The notes below the pieces were generated by a model, which worked only from the letters and a program-made list of their open reading frames with translations, made no database searches and was not told the DNA's origin. This document shows, in pieces, positions 1 through 6,794 of a stretch of DNA of 9,699 bases (the stretch's first letter is position 1; every line of letters starts with the position of its first letter). Origin of the DNA: Faecalimonas sp. (GTDB lineage: Bacteria; Bacillota; Clostridia; Lachnospirales; Lachnospiraceae); the NCBI GenBank assembly GCA_020024645.1, contig JAHHTN010000074.1:1-9699 (forward strand), in the 5' to 3' direction. The translations under genes and the position numbers were made by a program.

Positions 1-68
1 ATATTATTATATGGTATTGTACTATCCACATATATTTCGTTTATCTTTGCTTTAAACCTGTTTAACAT
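1..68 (-). CDS. 5' end of an unidentified gene, cut by the window edge
   Basis: An ATG at 68-66 opens a frame that stays open for 22 codons to the window edge. It begins MLNRFKAKINEIYVDS and continues TIPYNN. An AAGGG ribosome binding site (81-77) lies 8 bases upstream, and the ATG is 17 bases after the wzx stop, the same tight spacing as the rest of the operon, so I take it as the next gene of the cluster. The fragment is short, basic and non-hydrophobic, with no signal peptide or recognisable motif. By position it could be another transferase or modification enzyme of the polysaccharide, but the sequence does not show this. I do not recognise the family. Confidence 0.6.
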   Translation of the reverse strand, partial: MLNRFKAKINEIYVDSTIPYNN

Positions 69-85
69 TTCTATAGCCCTTCTTT

Positions 86-1531
86 TTATCTTTTACGCAC
101 TTCTTTTATTTTTTCGATTATCAGTTTACGTTTCAAGAATAATGCGAACAAAATAGCAACAATAATTATATATCTTACGACAACAAACGGATATAACACT
201 GTCAACACAACCATAGTCATCAAAAACACTATGCTTAGTATACTTAAGAATTTTATATCATATAATTTCCAATTTTCTTCCCCAAATTCTTTTTTGCATA
301 TTTTTTTCATGCATGAGTAATTTGTTAAACAGAAAATAATATATGCTATTAAAGTTGTGTATCCAGCTGCAATATAACCAAACACCTTAATGAAAATAAG
401 ATTAAGTACCACATTAACAACTGCACTAATAATTGATCCTTTTATCAGCAAGGTGTTTTCTCCAAAATAAAATTCGATATTAATAGACAGCTGCGACATA
501 AACAAAAAGAACAAACTAGCTGCTATTGGAGGTACAACCCAAATTGCCTCATAATATTCTGGACCTGCAATAAATTTCATTAATTCCGGTGTTATCAAAA
601 TAAGTAAACTTAACATAACTGCAACTAAAACAGAAATTCCATTAGCAATATTTTTAATATTTTTCTGTTTTTTATCTCGAATACTTTTATATGTCCACGG
701 TACAAACGAACCATTAATTGCATTAATAACAAAATTCAAAACCAACCCCATGGAATATGCAACTCCATAAATTCCAGCCTTATCTCTTCCACTTAAATAG
801 TCAATCATTAATCTATCCGACTGATTAAATACCATTTGAGATAAATAATATGGAATAAGTGGTAAATTAAATTTCAAAGCAAAAATCCAATATTCTTTTA
901 CATATAAACATTTGCCCTTTTTCCAATTATAAAAATATAAAATTAAACCAGCAAGAATATTTGCCATAGCACATCCTATAATACGTGCTACTCCCCTATT
1001 TTCAGCAGGTATAACTAATAAAATACCTATGATTGGACTTAATACTGCAATCAATAATGTTAATGATACTAATCCTTTATATTTAATATCAAATCTCTGT
1101 TTTCCTGACCAAAATCCCAAAGCTGGTGAAGTAAATAATTCAGCAAACATTGTCAACATAAGTACAAATGGAAGACCTAATAATGAATCCCAACTTTTAT
1201 GCGCAACAAAGTAAATCACAAATATCCCTGCTGTAAATACTGTACTTAACCCTTGCAAAGAAGAAATAAACCTATCTCTATCTTCTTCAAACTTAATCAT
1301 TGCTGTATTAAATACACCATATTGCAAATTCAATGTTGCAAAAATAATAATCAAACTCATCCAAGATTGATATACATTTGTCATACCATATTCTTCTGTT
1401 GTTAATAATCGTGTAAATATCGGGATTGTAAAAAAAGAAATCCCTTTTTGAATAATATTGCATACAACAAACCACGCTGATGCTTTTGCTTCATTCGATA
1501 AATTTTTATATAAATTTATAAAACGTTTCAT
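86..1531 (-). CDS. wzx: Wzx-type polysaccharide flippase
   Basis: A 481-residue integral membrane protein of the polysaccharide-transport (Wzx, MOP superfamily) type, expected to move the undecaprenyl-diphosphate-linked repeat unit across the cytoplasmic membrane. By eye it has about 14 hydrophobic segments, the first near residues 17-38. The N-terminal pattern FFTIPIFTRLLTTEEYG, and PLIPYYLSQMVFNQSDRLMI in the middle of the protein, are typical of this family, where the loop ending in SDR follows a proline-containing helix. Length fits the usual 400-500 residues. The start is an ATG at 1531 in an ATGA overlap with the stop of the acyltransferase gene, with GGAG (1541-1538) six bases upstream, so translation is probably coupled. 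Its place directly after the amino-sugar module suggests that it exports a repeat unit containing that sugar (inference). The gene is visibly more AT-rich than rmlA and rmlB, as is usual for wzx genes. Confidence 0.93.
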   Translation of the reverse strand: MKRFINLYKNLSNEAKASAWFVVCNIIQKGISFFTIPIFTRLLTTEEYGMTNVYQSWMSLIIIFATLNLQYGVFNTAMIKFEEDRDRFISSLQGLSTVFTAGIFVIYFVAHKSWDSLLGLPFVLMLTMFAELFTSPALGFWSGKQRFDIKYKGLVSLTLLIAVLSPIIGILLVIPAENRGVARIIGCAMANILAGLILYFYNWKKGKCLYVKEYWIFALKFNLPLIPYYLSQMVFNQSDRLMIDYLSGRDKAGIYGVAYSMGLVLNFVINAINGSFVPWTYKSIRDKKQKNIKNIANGISVLVAVMLSLLILITPELMKFIAGPEYYEAIWVVPPIAASLFFLFMSQLSINIEFYFGENTLLIKGSIISAVVNVVLNLIFIKVFGYIAAGYTTLIAYIIFCLTNYSCMKKICKKEFGEENWKLYDIKFLSILSIVFLMTMVVLTVLYPFVVVRYIIIVAILFALFLKRKLIIEKIKEVRKR

Positions 1532-2307
1532 GAATTACTCCATTCTTCAAACGACTCTTTTTTCCATGGCATTCCTCTGTCAAACTGTAATGGCCATGGA
1601 TATGCTTGTTCCTTCGTGATATGGTTTTTTACTTCATTTACTGGTTTTCCCTTTTTTGCTGGAATCCCCATATAAACAAACCCTTCTTCCGAATCGCCAC
1701 CCATAACAGCTCCTGCGCAAACCAACACATTTTTTCTAATATGAGTTCCTGGAAGAATAGTTGTATTAGAACAAATTGTCGAAAAACTTTCTACAATCGA
1801 ACCCTTAATTTCATTTGATGGTGGTGTAAAATCATTGGCAAATAATACCCTTGGACAAATCCAAACATAATCATGAATCTTATTGTCAGCACTAATAAAC
1901 ACATCGCTATGAATATTAACATAATTTCCAATTTCAACACCATCTTGAATATCGGAATTTGTTCCTATTCTAACAAAATCCCCTATTTGAGTATTCTCTC
2001 TTATAGTAACACGATGTCCTGTCTGAAACTCTTTTCCAATTTTTACATCACCATAAATAATCGCACCACTGCGAATCAAACTACCCTCTCCAATACTTAA
2101 TTTAGGTTGTTTGAAGTTTTCTCTATCTTTGTAATACCCAACGAGATGTTCTCCAAGAATACTATTGGCGCCAATAAAAGTATTGGCACCAATTTCTACG
2201 TTGTCATGGATAATTGTTCCACGTTCAACATACACATTATCACCTAAGACAACATCATTTCCTATAAAAACATCCTCTTCTAAAATAACATTTTTCCCTT
2301 TTTTCAT
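1528..2307 (-). CDS. qdtC: Hexapeptide-repeat sugar N-acyltransferase, QdtC/FdtC-like
   Basis: A 259-residue left-handed beta-helix protein predicted to acetylate the 3-amino group of the dTDP-3-amino-3,6-dideoxyhexose made by the preceding aminotransferase, with acetyl-CoA as donor. Hexapeptide repeats of the [IV]G-x4 type run from about residue 8 to 140 (FIGNDVVLGDNVYV, VEIGANTFIGANSILG, VKIG, TQIGDFVRIG, VEIGNYVNI) and resume at about 185-216, ending in VYMGIPAK, a form common at the end of such helices. A tail of about 40 residues (PWPLQFDRGMPW) resembles, from memory, the tail of QdtC-type enzymes. I chose ATG 2307 because AGAGG (2319-2315) lies 7 bases before it; the in-frame ATGs at 2313 and 2343 have no usable site, and the latter lies inside the aminotransferase gene. 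The acyl group is inferred as acetyl; a different acyl-CoA is possible. Confidence 0.82.
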   Translation of the reverse strand: MKKGKNVILEEDVFIGNDVVLGDNVYVERGTIIHDNVEIGANTFIGANSILGEHLVGYYKDRENFKQPKLSIGEGSLIRSGAIIYGDVKIGKEFQTGHRVTIRENTQIGDFVRIGTNSDIQDGVEIGNYVNIHSDVFISADNKIHDYVWICPRVLFANDFTPPSNEIKGSIVESFSTICSNTTILPGTHIRKNVLVCAGAVMGGDSEEGFVYMGIPAKKGKPVNEVKNHITKEQAYPWPLQFDRGMPWKKESFEEWSNS

Positions 2308-2314
2308 ATACATA

Positions 2315-2319
2315 CCTCT
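2315..2319 (-). promoter_or_regulatory. Ribosome binding site that fixes the qdtC start
   Basis: AGAGG on the minus strand lies 7 bases upstream of ATG 2307, but only 1 base from ATG 2313 and downstream of ATG 2343. It lies in the 14-base gap after the aminotransferase stop (2324-2322) and supports the shorter 259-residue acyltransferase. Confidence 0.7.
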
Positions 2320-2321
2320 AT

Positions 2322-3416
2322 TTATTTCCACGCGTTCAAACATGAAATGATATGATCTACTTCTTCGTCCTTTAATCCATAGAACATAGGTAAACTAATC
2401 TGTTCATTTGAAATTTTTTCTGCGATTGGATAATCTCCCTGTTTATATCCTAAGTCCTCGTATGCCTTTTGCATATGAATCGGAATCGGATAGTGTATCA
2501 TTGTTCCTATATTATTTTTTGCAAGATATTCGATTAATTCTTCTCTTTTTTCCGAACGAATTGCAAAAATATGCCATACTGGTACATTTTCTTCTTTTAC
2601 TGTCGGCAACACAATATTAGGATTCTTAATTTCATCTAGATAACGATTAGCAATTTCTCTTCTTCTATCATTCCACTTATCTAAATGGTTTAACTTTACA
2701 TTTAAAAATCCTGCTTGCATTTCATCTAATCTTGAATTTGTCCCTTTATAAATATGATTGTACTTTTTCTCTGAACCATAATTTCCAATAGCACGAACTT
2801 TTCTTGCTAATTCTTCGTCATTTGTTGTAATTGCTCCCGCATCTCCTAAAGCACCTAAATTTTTACCTGGATAAAAACTAAATCCAGCTGCATCACCTAA
2901 GTTTCCAGCTCTCTTTCCTTTATATTCAGCTCCATGTGCTTGTGCAGCATCCTCAATTACTTTTAAATTATGCTTCTTAGCAATTTCCATAATAGAATCC
3001 ATATCACAAGTTTGTCCATATAAATGCACTGCTATGATAGCCTTTGTTTTATCTGTAATTTTTTCCTCAATTAATAATGGATCAATTGTATATGTTGTGA
3101 TATCTGGTTCTACAAAAACAAGTTTCGCTCCTACATATGTTACTGCTAATGCAGTAGCAATAAATGTATTTGAAGGAACAATAACTTCATCTCCTTCCCC
3201 AATATTGTACGCTTGAAGAATCATTCTCAATGCTTCCAAACCATTTCCTACACCTATACAATATTTAGCCCCACAATATTGCGCAAATTTTCCATTAAAT
3301 GTTTCTTCCTGTTCTCCTTGAATAAACCAGTTCTTATCATACACTTTTTGAAACATTTCTCCCATTTCATTTCGTAATTCTTCATGCATACCATGAAAAT
3401 CATTAAACGGTATCAT
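2322..3416 (-). CDS. qdtB: PLP-dependent sugar 3-aminotransferase, QdtB/FdtB-like (DegT/DnrJ/EryC1/StrS family)
   Basis: A 364-residue aminotransferase expected to convert the dTDP-3-keto-6-deoxyhexose from the ketoisomerase into the 3-amino sugar, usually with glutamate as amino donor. Family hallmarks are visible: GVGNGLEALRMIL (55-67), the cofactor-binding EDAAQAHGA (155-163; Asp156 and Gln159), FSFYPGKNLGALGDAGA (179-195) with Lys185 as the PLP Schiff-base lysine, and NSRLDEMQAGFLNVKL further on. Length matches the family. The start is ATG 3416, with GGAGGAGG (3432-3425) 8 bases upstream; an in-frame TTG at 3434 lies at the edge of that site and is rejected. The gene overlaps the 3' end of the ketoisomerase gene by 14 bases. 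Substrate choice (glucose or galactose configuration) is inferred from the neighbouring ketoisomerase, since DegT enzymes of this type look alike in sequence. Confidence 0.88.
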   Translation of the reverse strand: MIPFNDFHGMHEELRNEMGEMFQKVYDKNWFIQGEQEETFNGKFAQYCGAKYCIGVGNGLEALRMILQAYNIGEGDEVIVPSNTFIATALAVTYVGAKLVFVEPDITTYTIDPLLIEEKITDKTKAIIAVHLYGQTCDMDSIMEIAKKHNLKVIEDAAQAHGAEYKGKRAGNLGDAAGFSFYPGKNLGALGDAGAITTNDEELARKVRAIGNYGSEKKYNHIYKGTNSRLDEMQAGFLNVKLNHLDKWNDRRREIANRYLDEIKNPNIVLPTVKEENVPVWHIFAIRSEKREELIEYLAKNNIGTMIHYPIPIHMQKAYEDLGYKQGDYPIAEKISNEQISLPMFYGLKDEEVDHIISCLNAWK

Positions 3417-3858
3417 TTGTTTTTCCTCCTCCAAAATATGCTTCTGCTATCTGATAATATTCAGCATAATCTCTTATATAATCATCCTCATCATAATGTT
3501 TTGATGCTAGCACAAGTAGCACTGCTCCTTCAGAAAAATTATACATTTCTCTCCAGACCATTGGTCCAATATACAATCCCTTATTTACCTTATCTAAAAC
3601 AACATGTTCTTCTTCATATGGGGTATTTACTTTAATAGTCACACTTCCATGTAAACAAATAAGCACCTGTTCCAAATCGTTATGCGAATGATATCCTCTT
3701 GTTTCATTTTGTGGAACATCAGTAATATAATATAATCTGTTTACCACAAAAGGAATATCCATTCCCACTTCAATTGGTACTAAATGTCCCATGTATTTTT
3801 GACTATTTTTGGTATTTACAATATCTTTAAATTCAATCAATTTTGTATTACAAATCAT
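3403..3858 (-). CDS. qdtA: dTDP-4-keto-6-deoxyglucose 3,4-ketoisomerase (FdtA/QdtA family cupin), QdtA-like
   Basis: A 151-residue single-domain cupin that shifts the keto group of dTDP-4-keto-6-deoxyglucose from C4 to C3. Family signatures are IPFVVNRLYYI (35-45), RGYHSHNDLEQVLICLHGSV (54-73) with the presumed catalytic pair His57/His59, GLYIGPMVWREM (94-105), and VLLVLASKHYDEDDYIRDY towards the C-terminus. FdtA gives the galacto product and QdtA the gluco product. From memory, QdtA carries a Tyr near the N-terminus and an Arg in the WREM motif, where FdtA has Arg and His. Here I see KYMGHLVPIE (Tyr22) and WREM (Arg103), which favours QdtA. The start is ATG 3858 in a TAATG overlap of one base with the GT2 stop, with GAGG 8 bases upstream. 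The family call is firm; the QdtA versus FdtA call is inference. Confidence 0.87.
   Translation of the reverse strand: MICNTKLIEFKDIVNTKNSQKYMGHLVPIEVGMDIPFVVNRLYYITDVPQNETRGYHSHNDLEQVLICLHGSVTIKVNTPYEEEHVVLDKVNKGLYIGPMVWREMYNFSEGAVLLVLASKHYDEDDYIRDYAEYYQIAEAYFGGGKTNDTV
3425..3432 (-). promoter_or_regulatory. Ribosome binding site of the aminotransferase gene, inside qdtA
   Basis: GGAGGAGG on the minus strand is embedded in the last codons of the ketoisomerase gene, where it encodes its Gly-Gly-Gly stretch. It lies 8 bases upstream of ATG 3416. It rules out the in-frame TTG at 3434 as the start and suggests coupled translation of the two enzymes. Confidence 0.8.
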
Positions 3859-4772
3859 TATTTTCGCCTCTGTGCCTTACAAATACCGACAACACGTTTA
3901 TACTGCCAATATAAAAATTGATCGAAATATTTTATGGCTATACACATTTTCCCTGTCATCGTTTTTTTGCTCTTTCTTTCATAATTATATAAAAACAATC
4001 TTCTTCCCTTCCGGTCACATTCCTCTATGTGTGGCAACAATACATATTTTTTTATATTTTCTAAATCCGTACAAATTGCTGGGCTTTGTTTTCCACTTGA
4101 AACGCCATCAAATAAATATATCGTAATATATTTATCTATAAAAGTTATTCTTATATGATTTAAAACTAGTTTAAACATAAATGGATAATCTTCAATGAGT
4201 CGCATTCTTTCATCATATTTTCCGACTTGATCATAAACTTCTTTTTTATAAAATGTCGCCGGAGCACAAAAGCAATTTTCATTAAACATCTTTTGATAAA
4301 TTTTATCTCGATTTCCTTCTTTTAATAGTTTAATAAGATGCTTCTCCGGTAAGCACGTTGTTTTCTGAGGATTAGAAACAGAGATCCCCTGCATTTTTCC
4401 TGTAACAACTTGTACATCTTTATCAATGAATTCCTCTACCACCTCTTTAATCGTCTCTTTTGAAGCATAGTAATCACCACACCCCAGAAATCCAATAATA
4501 TCTCCTGTTGCTAATTCCAATGCTCCATTAATATTTTTTACCGTTCCTTCATTTTGAACAAGATGTTTCAAAATTATTTTCTTATTTTTTTCTTCTGCTT
4601 CTCTTTGAAATGGCAAAAACATATTTTCTTGATAATTTTCCGAACCATCATCACTAATAATAATTTCGATATTCTGATAGGTCTGTTCAAGAATCGCTTC
4701 TATTGTTTTGTTTATTCCACTAAAATCTTTATATGTCAAAACAATAATCGTTACCAGTAAATCTCGTTTCAT
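3858..4772 (-). CDS. Family 2 (GT-A fold) glycosyltransferase
   Basis: A 304-residue cytoplasmic glycosyltransferase expected to add one sugar from a nucleotide donor to the growing lipid-linked repeat unit. The N-terminal nucleotide-binding part is typical: VTIIVLTYKD (7-16), EAILEQTYQNIEIIISDDGS (25-44, DDGS at 41-44), and NEGTVKNINGALELATGDII (74-93). The metal-binding DxD position reads LGCGD (96-100), keeping only the last acidic residue. RLIEDYPFMFKL (191-202) gives the ED pair usual for the catalytic base region. The basic, aromatic C-terminus (FLYWQYKRVVG) could rest on the membrane. ATG 4772 is preceded by GAGGAAG within a 21-base gap after rmlA; the 3' end overlaps the ketoisomerase start by one base. 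Its place between rmlA and qdtA makes it a candidate for transferring the amino sugar, but donor and acceptor cannot be read from sequence. Confidence 0.88.
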   Translation of the reverse strand: MKRDLLVTIIVLTYKDFSGINKTIEAILEQTYQNIEIIISDDGSENYQENMFLPFQREAEEKNKKIILKHLVQNEGTVKNINGALELATGDIIGFLGCGDYYASKETIKEVVEEFIDKDVQVVTGKMQGISVSNPQKTTCLPEKHLIKLLKEGNRDKIYQKMFNENCFCAPATFYKKEVYDQVGKYDERMRLIEDYPFMFKLVLNHIRITFIDKYITIYLFDGVSSGKQSPAICTDLENIKKYVLLPHIEECDRKGRRLFLYNYERKSKKTMTGKMCIAIKYFDQFLYWQYKRVVGICKAQRRK

Positions 4773-4793
4773 TTTTCTTCCTCTTTATTTATA

Positions 4794-5672
4794 CTAATGT
4801 CCTTTAGCTATTTCTAGCAAATACTCTCCATACGGTGTATTCGGTAATTCCAACGCCAATTCTTCCAACTGTTTGCTATCGATAAAACCTCTCTTATATG
4901 CGATTTCTTCAATACATGACACATATAAACCTTGTCTTTTCTGAAAAGTAGCAACAAAATTTGCTGCTTCTAATAATCCATCCGGTGTTCCAGTATCAAG
5001 CCATGCAAATCCACGACCAAGCAACTCTACTTTTAATTTACCTCTTTTTAAGTATTCGTTGTTTACACTTGTAATCTCCTTTTCTCCTCTTGCAGAGGGT
5101 TTAACACTCTTTGCAATTTCCACAACATCATTATCATAGAAATATAAACCTGGAACAGCATAATTTGTTTTTGGATTTTCCGGCTTTTCTTCAATTGATA
5201 ATACATTTAATTCATTATCAAATTCAACAACTCCGTATGCACTTGGTTCTTTCACATAATATCCAAAAATAGTTGCACCTTCTTCTCTCTCAGTTGCATT
5301 TTTCAACACATCTGACAAGCTTTGTCCGTAAAAAATATTATCCCCCAAAATTAATGCCACGTCATCATCTCCGATAAAATCTTCTCCGATAATAAACGCC
5401 TCTGCCAAACCATTTGGTTGTTCTTGAACTGCATAGGAAAGTTCTATTCCCATCTTTTTTCCGTCTCCTAGCAAATTTCTAAAACCATCAATATCTTTTG
5501 GTGTAGAAATAATTAAAATTTCTCTAATATTTGCCAATAATAAAATTGATAACGGATAATAAATCATTGGCTTATCATATACTGGAACAATCTGTTTTGA
5601 AATCACTTTTGTTAGAGGATACAATCTGCTACCTGTCCCTCCGGCAAGAATAATTCCCTTTCTTTTTTTCAT
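4794..5672 (-). CDS. rmlA: Glucose-1-phosphate thymidylyltransferase
   Basis: A 292-residue enzyme that joins dTTP and alpha-D-glucose-1-phosphate to give dTDP-glucose, the first step of dTDP-deoxysugar synthesis. The nucleotide-binding loop LAGGTGSRLYPLT (9-21), SKQIVPVYDKPMIYYPL (25-41), LGDNIFYG (109-116, metal-binding Asp111), EEKP (161-164), RGEKEITSVN and GFAWLDTGT (221-229, Asp226) are all present. Length is that of the usual RmlA. The frame is open further upstream, into rmlB, but ATG 5672 is the start: it has GGAG 8 bases before it and gives the family's standard N-terminus, lysines followed at once by GIILAGG. It is 28 bases after rmlB, the widest gap in the window. The pathway downstream here is the 3-amino sugar branch, since rmlC and rmlD are not present. 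Confidence 0.97.
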   Translation of the reverse strand: MKKRKGIILAGGTGSRLYPLTKVISKQIVPVYDKPMIYYPLSILLLANIREILIISTPKDIDGFRNLLGDGKKMGIELSYAVQEQPNGLAEAFIIGEDFIGDDDVALILGDNIFYGQSLSDVLKNATEREEGATIFGYYVKEPSAYGVVEFDNELNVLSIEEKPENPKTNYAVPGLYFYDNDVVEIAKSVKPSARGEKEITSVNNEYLKRGKLKVELLGRGFAWLDTGTPDGLLEAANFVATFQKRQGLYVSCIEEIAYKRGFIDSKQLEELALELPNTPYGEYLLEIAKGH

Positions 5673-5680
5673 CTTTTCAT

Positions 5681-5684
5681 CTCC
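5681..5684 (-). promoter_or_regulatory. Ribosome binding site that fixes the rmlA start
   Basis: GGAG on the minus strand lies in the rmlB-rmlA gap, 8 bases before ATG 5672. It supports the 292-residue protein over a form extended by 28 residues into the end of rmlB. Confidence 0.75.
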
Positions 5685-5700
5685 AATTCTTTGAAATATA

Positions 5701-6783
5701 TTATCTGTCTCCATACATTTCTTTGTAATATTTTTGGTAAGAACCACTTGTAACATTTTTCATCCAGTCTTCATTCTCTAAATACCACTGAATTGTTTTC
5801 TTAATCCCAACTTCAAATTTTGTTTCAGGAGTCCAGCCTATTTCTTTTTCTATTTTATCTGGTGCAATTGCATAGCGTCTGTCATGACCTTTTCTATCTG
5901 TCACATAAGTAATAAGCGATTCTGAAATATTTTTTCTTCGTTCATCACTTTTCGGTAAAAGTTCTAACAACGTATCTAAAATAATGTGTATAATTTCAAT
6001 ATTTTGTTTCTCGTTATGCCCTCCAATATTATATGTTTCATATAACTTTCCTTTTTCTTGGACTGCATCAATTCCTCTCACGTGATCTTCTACATATAAC
6101 CAATCTCTTACATTTTTACCATCACCATATACTGGAAGTTTTTCTCCCTTTAGTGCATTATTAATCACAAGAGGAATCAACTTTTCAGGAAATTGATATG
6201 GTCCATAATTATTACTACAATTTGTAATATTTGCTGGAAAATGATATGTGTCCATGTATGATTTTACTAGAAAATCAGAAGAAGCCTTACTTGCAGAATA
6301 TGGGCTATGCGGATCATATGGTGTTGTTTCATAAAAATACTCATTATTATTTTCAAGAGAACCATATACCTCGTCTGTAGATACATGTAGAAATTTTTTA
6401 TTTTCTTGATAAACTCCGTCATTAACCTCCCATGCTCTTTTCGCTGCATTCAACAAGACTAACGTTCCTAGTACATTTGTTTTAATAAAAACTTCTGGTT
6501 CTTTAATACTTCTATCCACATGACTTTCTGCGGCAAAATGAACCACTCTATCAATATCATTTTCTTCAAAAATTTTTTCAATTGCTTCTCTATCACAAAT
6601 ATCTGCTTTTATAAACTTATAATTTGGAAAATTTTCCACTTCTGATAAGTTTTCTAAATTCCCAGCATAAGTCAACTTATCAACATTAATAATGTTAATA
6701 TTTTCACCATATGTTTTCAACATGTAGAGAATATAATTTGAACCAATAAATCCTGCTCCTCCTGTCACTAAATATGTTCTCAT
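5701..6783 (-). CDS. rmlB: dTDP-glucose 4,6-dehydratase
   Basis: A 360-residue extended short-chain dehydrogenase/reductase that converts dTDP-glucose to dTDP-4-keto-6-deoxyglucose using tightly bound NAD+. The Rossmann motif TGGAGFIGS is at 7-15, FAAESHVDRS at 83-92, the catalytic triplet in STDEVYG (Thr136, Asp137, Glu138), and the YxxxK pair in YSASK (Tyr162, Lys166). The family stretches NCSNNYGPYQFPEKLIPL (188-205) and NVRDWLYVEDH (224-234) follow. It is slightly longer than the usual 340-355 residues, with an insertion of polar residues after YVTDRKGHDRRYAI upstream of a normal C-terminus or simply loop variation. ATG 6783 has AGGAGG within the 11-base gap after the CpsD-like gene. Its product is the branch point from which the downstream ketoisomerase draws. 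Confidence 0.97.
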   Translation of the reverse strand: MRTYLVTGGAGFIGSNYILYMLKTYGENINIINVDKLTYAGNLENLSEVENFPNYKFIKADICDREAIEKIFEENDIDRVVHFAAESHVDRSIKEPEVFIKTNVLGTLVLLNAAKRAWEVNDGVYQENKKFLHVSTDEVYGSLENNNEYFYETTPYDPHSPYSASKASSDFLVKSYMDTYHFPANITNCSNNYGPYQFPEKLIPLVINNALKGEKLPVYGDGKNVRDWLYVEDHVRGIDAVQEKGKLYETYNIGGHNEKQNIEIIHIILDTLLELLPKSDERRKNISESLITYVTDRKGHDRRYAIAPDKIEKEIGWTPETKFEVGIKKTIQWYLENEDWMKNVTSGSYQKYYKEMYGDR

Positions 6784-6794
6784 CTTGCTCCTCC

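Noticed and set aside
1564..1599. Inverted repeat CCATGGC / GCCATGG with a 22-base gap, near the end of qdtC
   Set aside because: A 7-bp stem with a long loop and no T-run after it on the transcribed strand; the two halves encode Pro-Trp pairs of the conserved tail, so coding need explains it better than a terminator.
3809..4126. Plus-strand open frame of 105 codons
   Set aside because: It lies opposite the GT2 and ketoisomerase genes, has a low-complexity Ile/Phe-rich product as expected from the complement of AT-rich coding sequence, and shows no family motif.
5673..5700. Possible promoter or terminator in the rmlB-rmlA gap
   Set aside because: The gap is only 28 bases, is taken up by the ribosome binding site, and contains no hairpin or clear -35/-10 pair.
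6267..6449. Minus-strand frame of 60 codons inside rmlB
   Set aside because: It overlaps the conserved catalytic part of rmlB in another frame, and the rmlB frame carries all the expected motifs, so this is a chance frame and not evidence of a frameshift.
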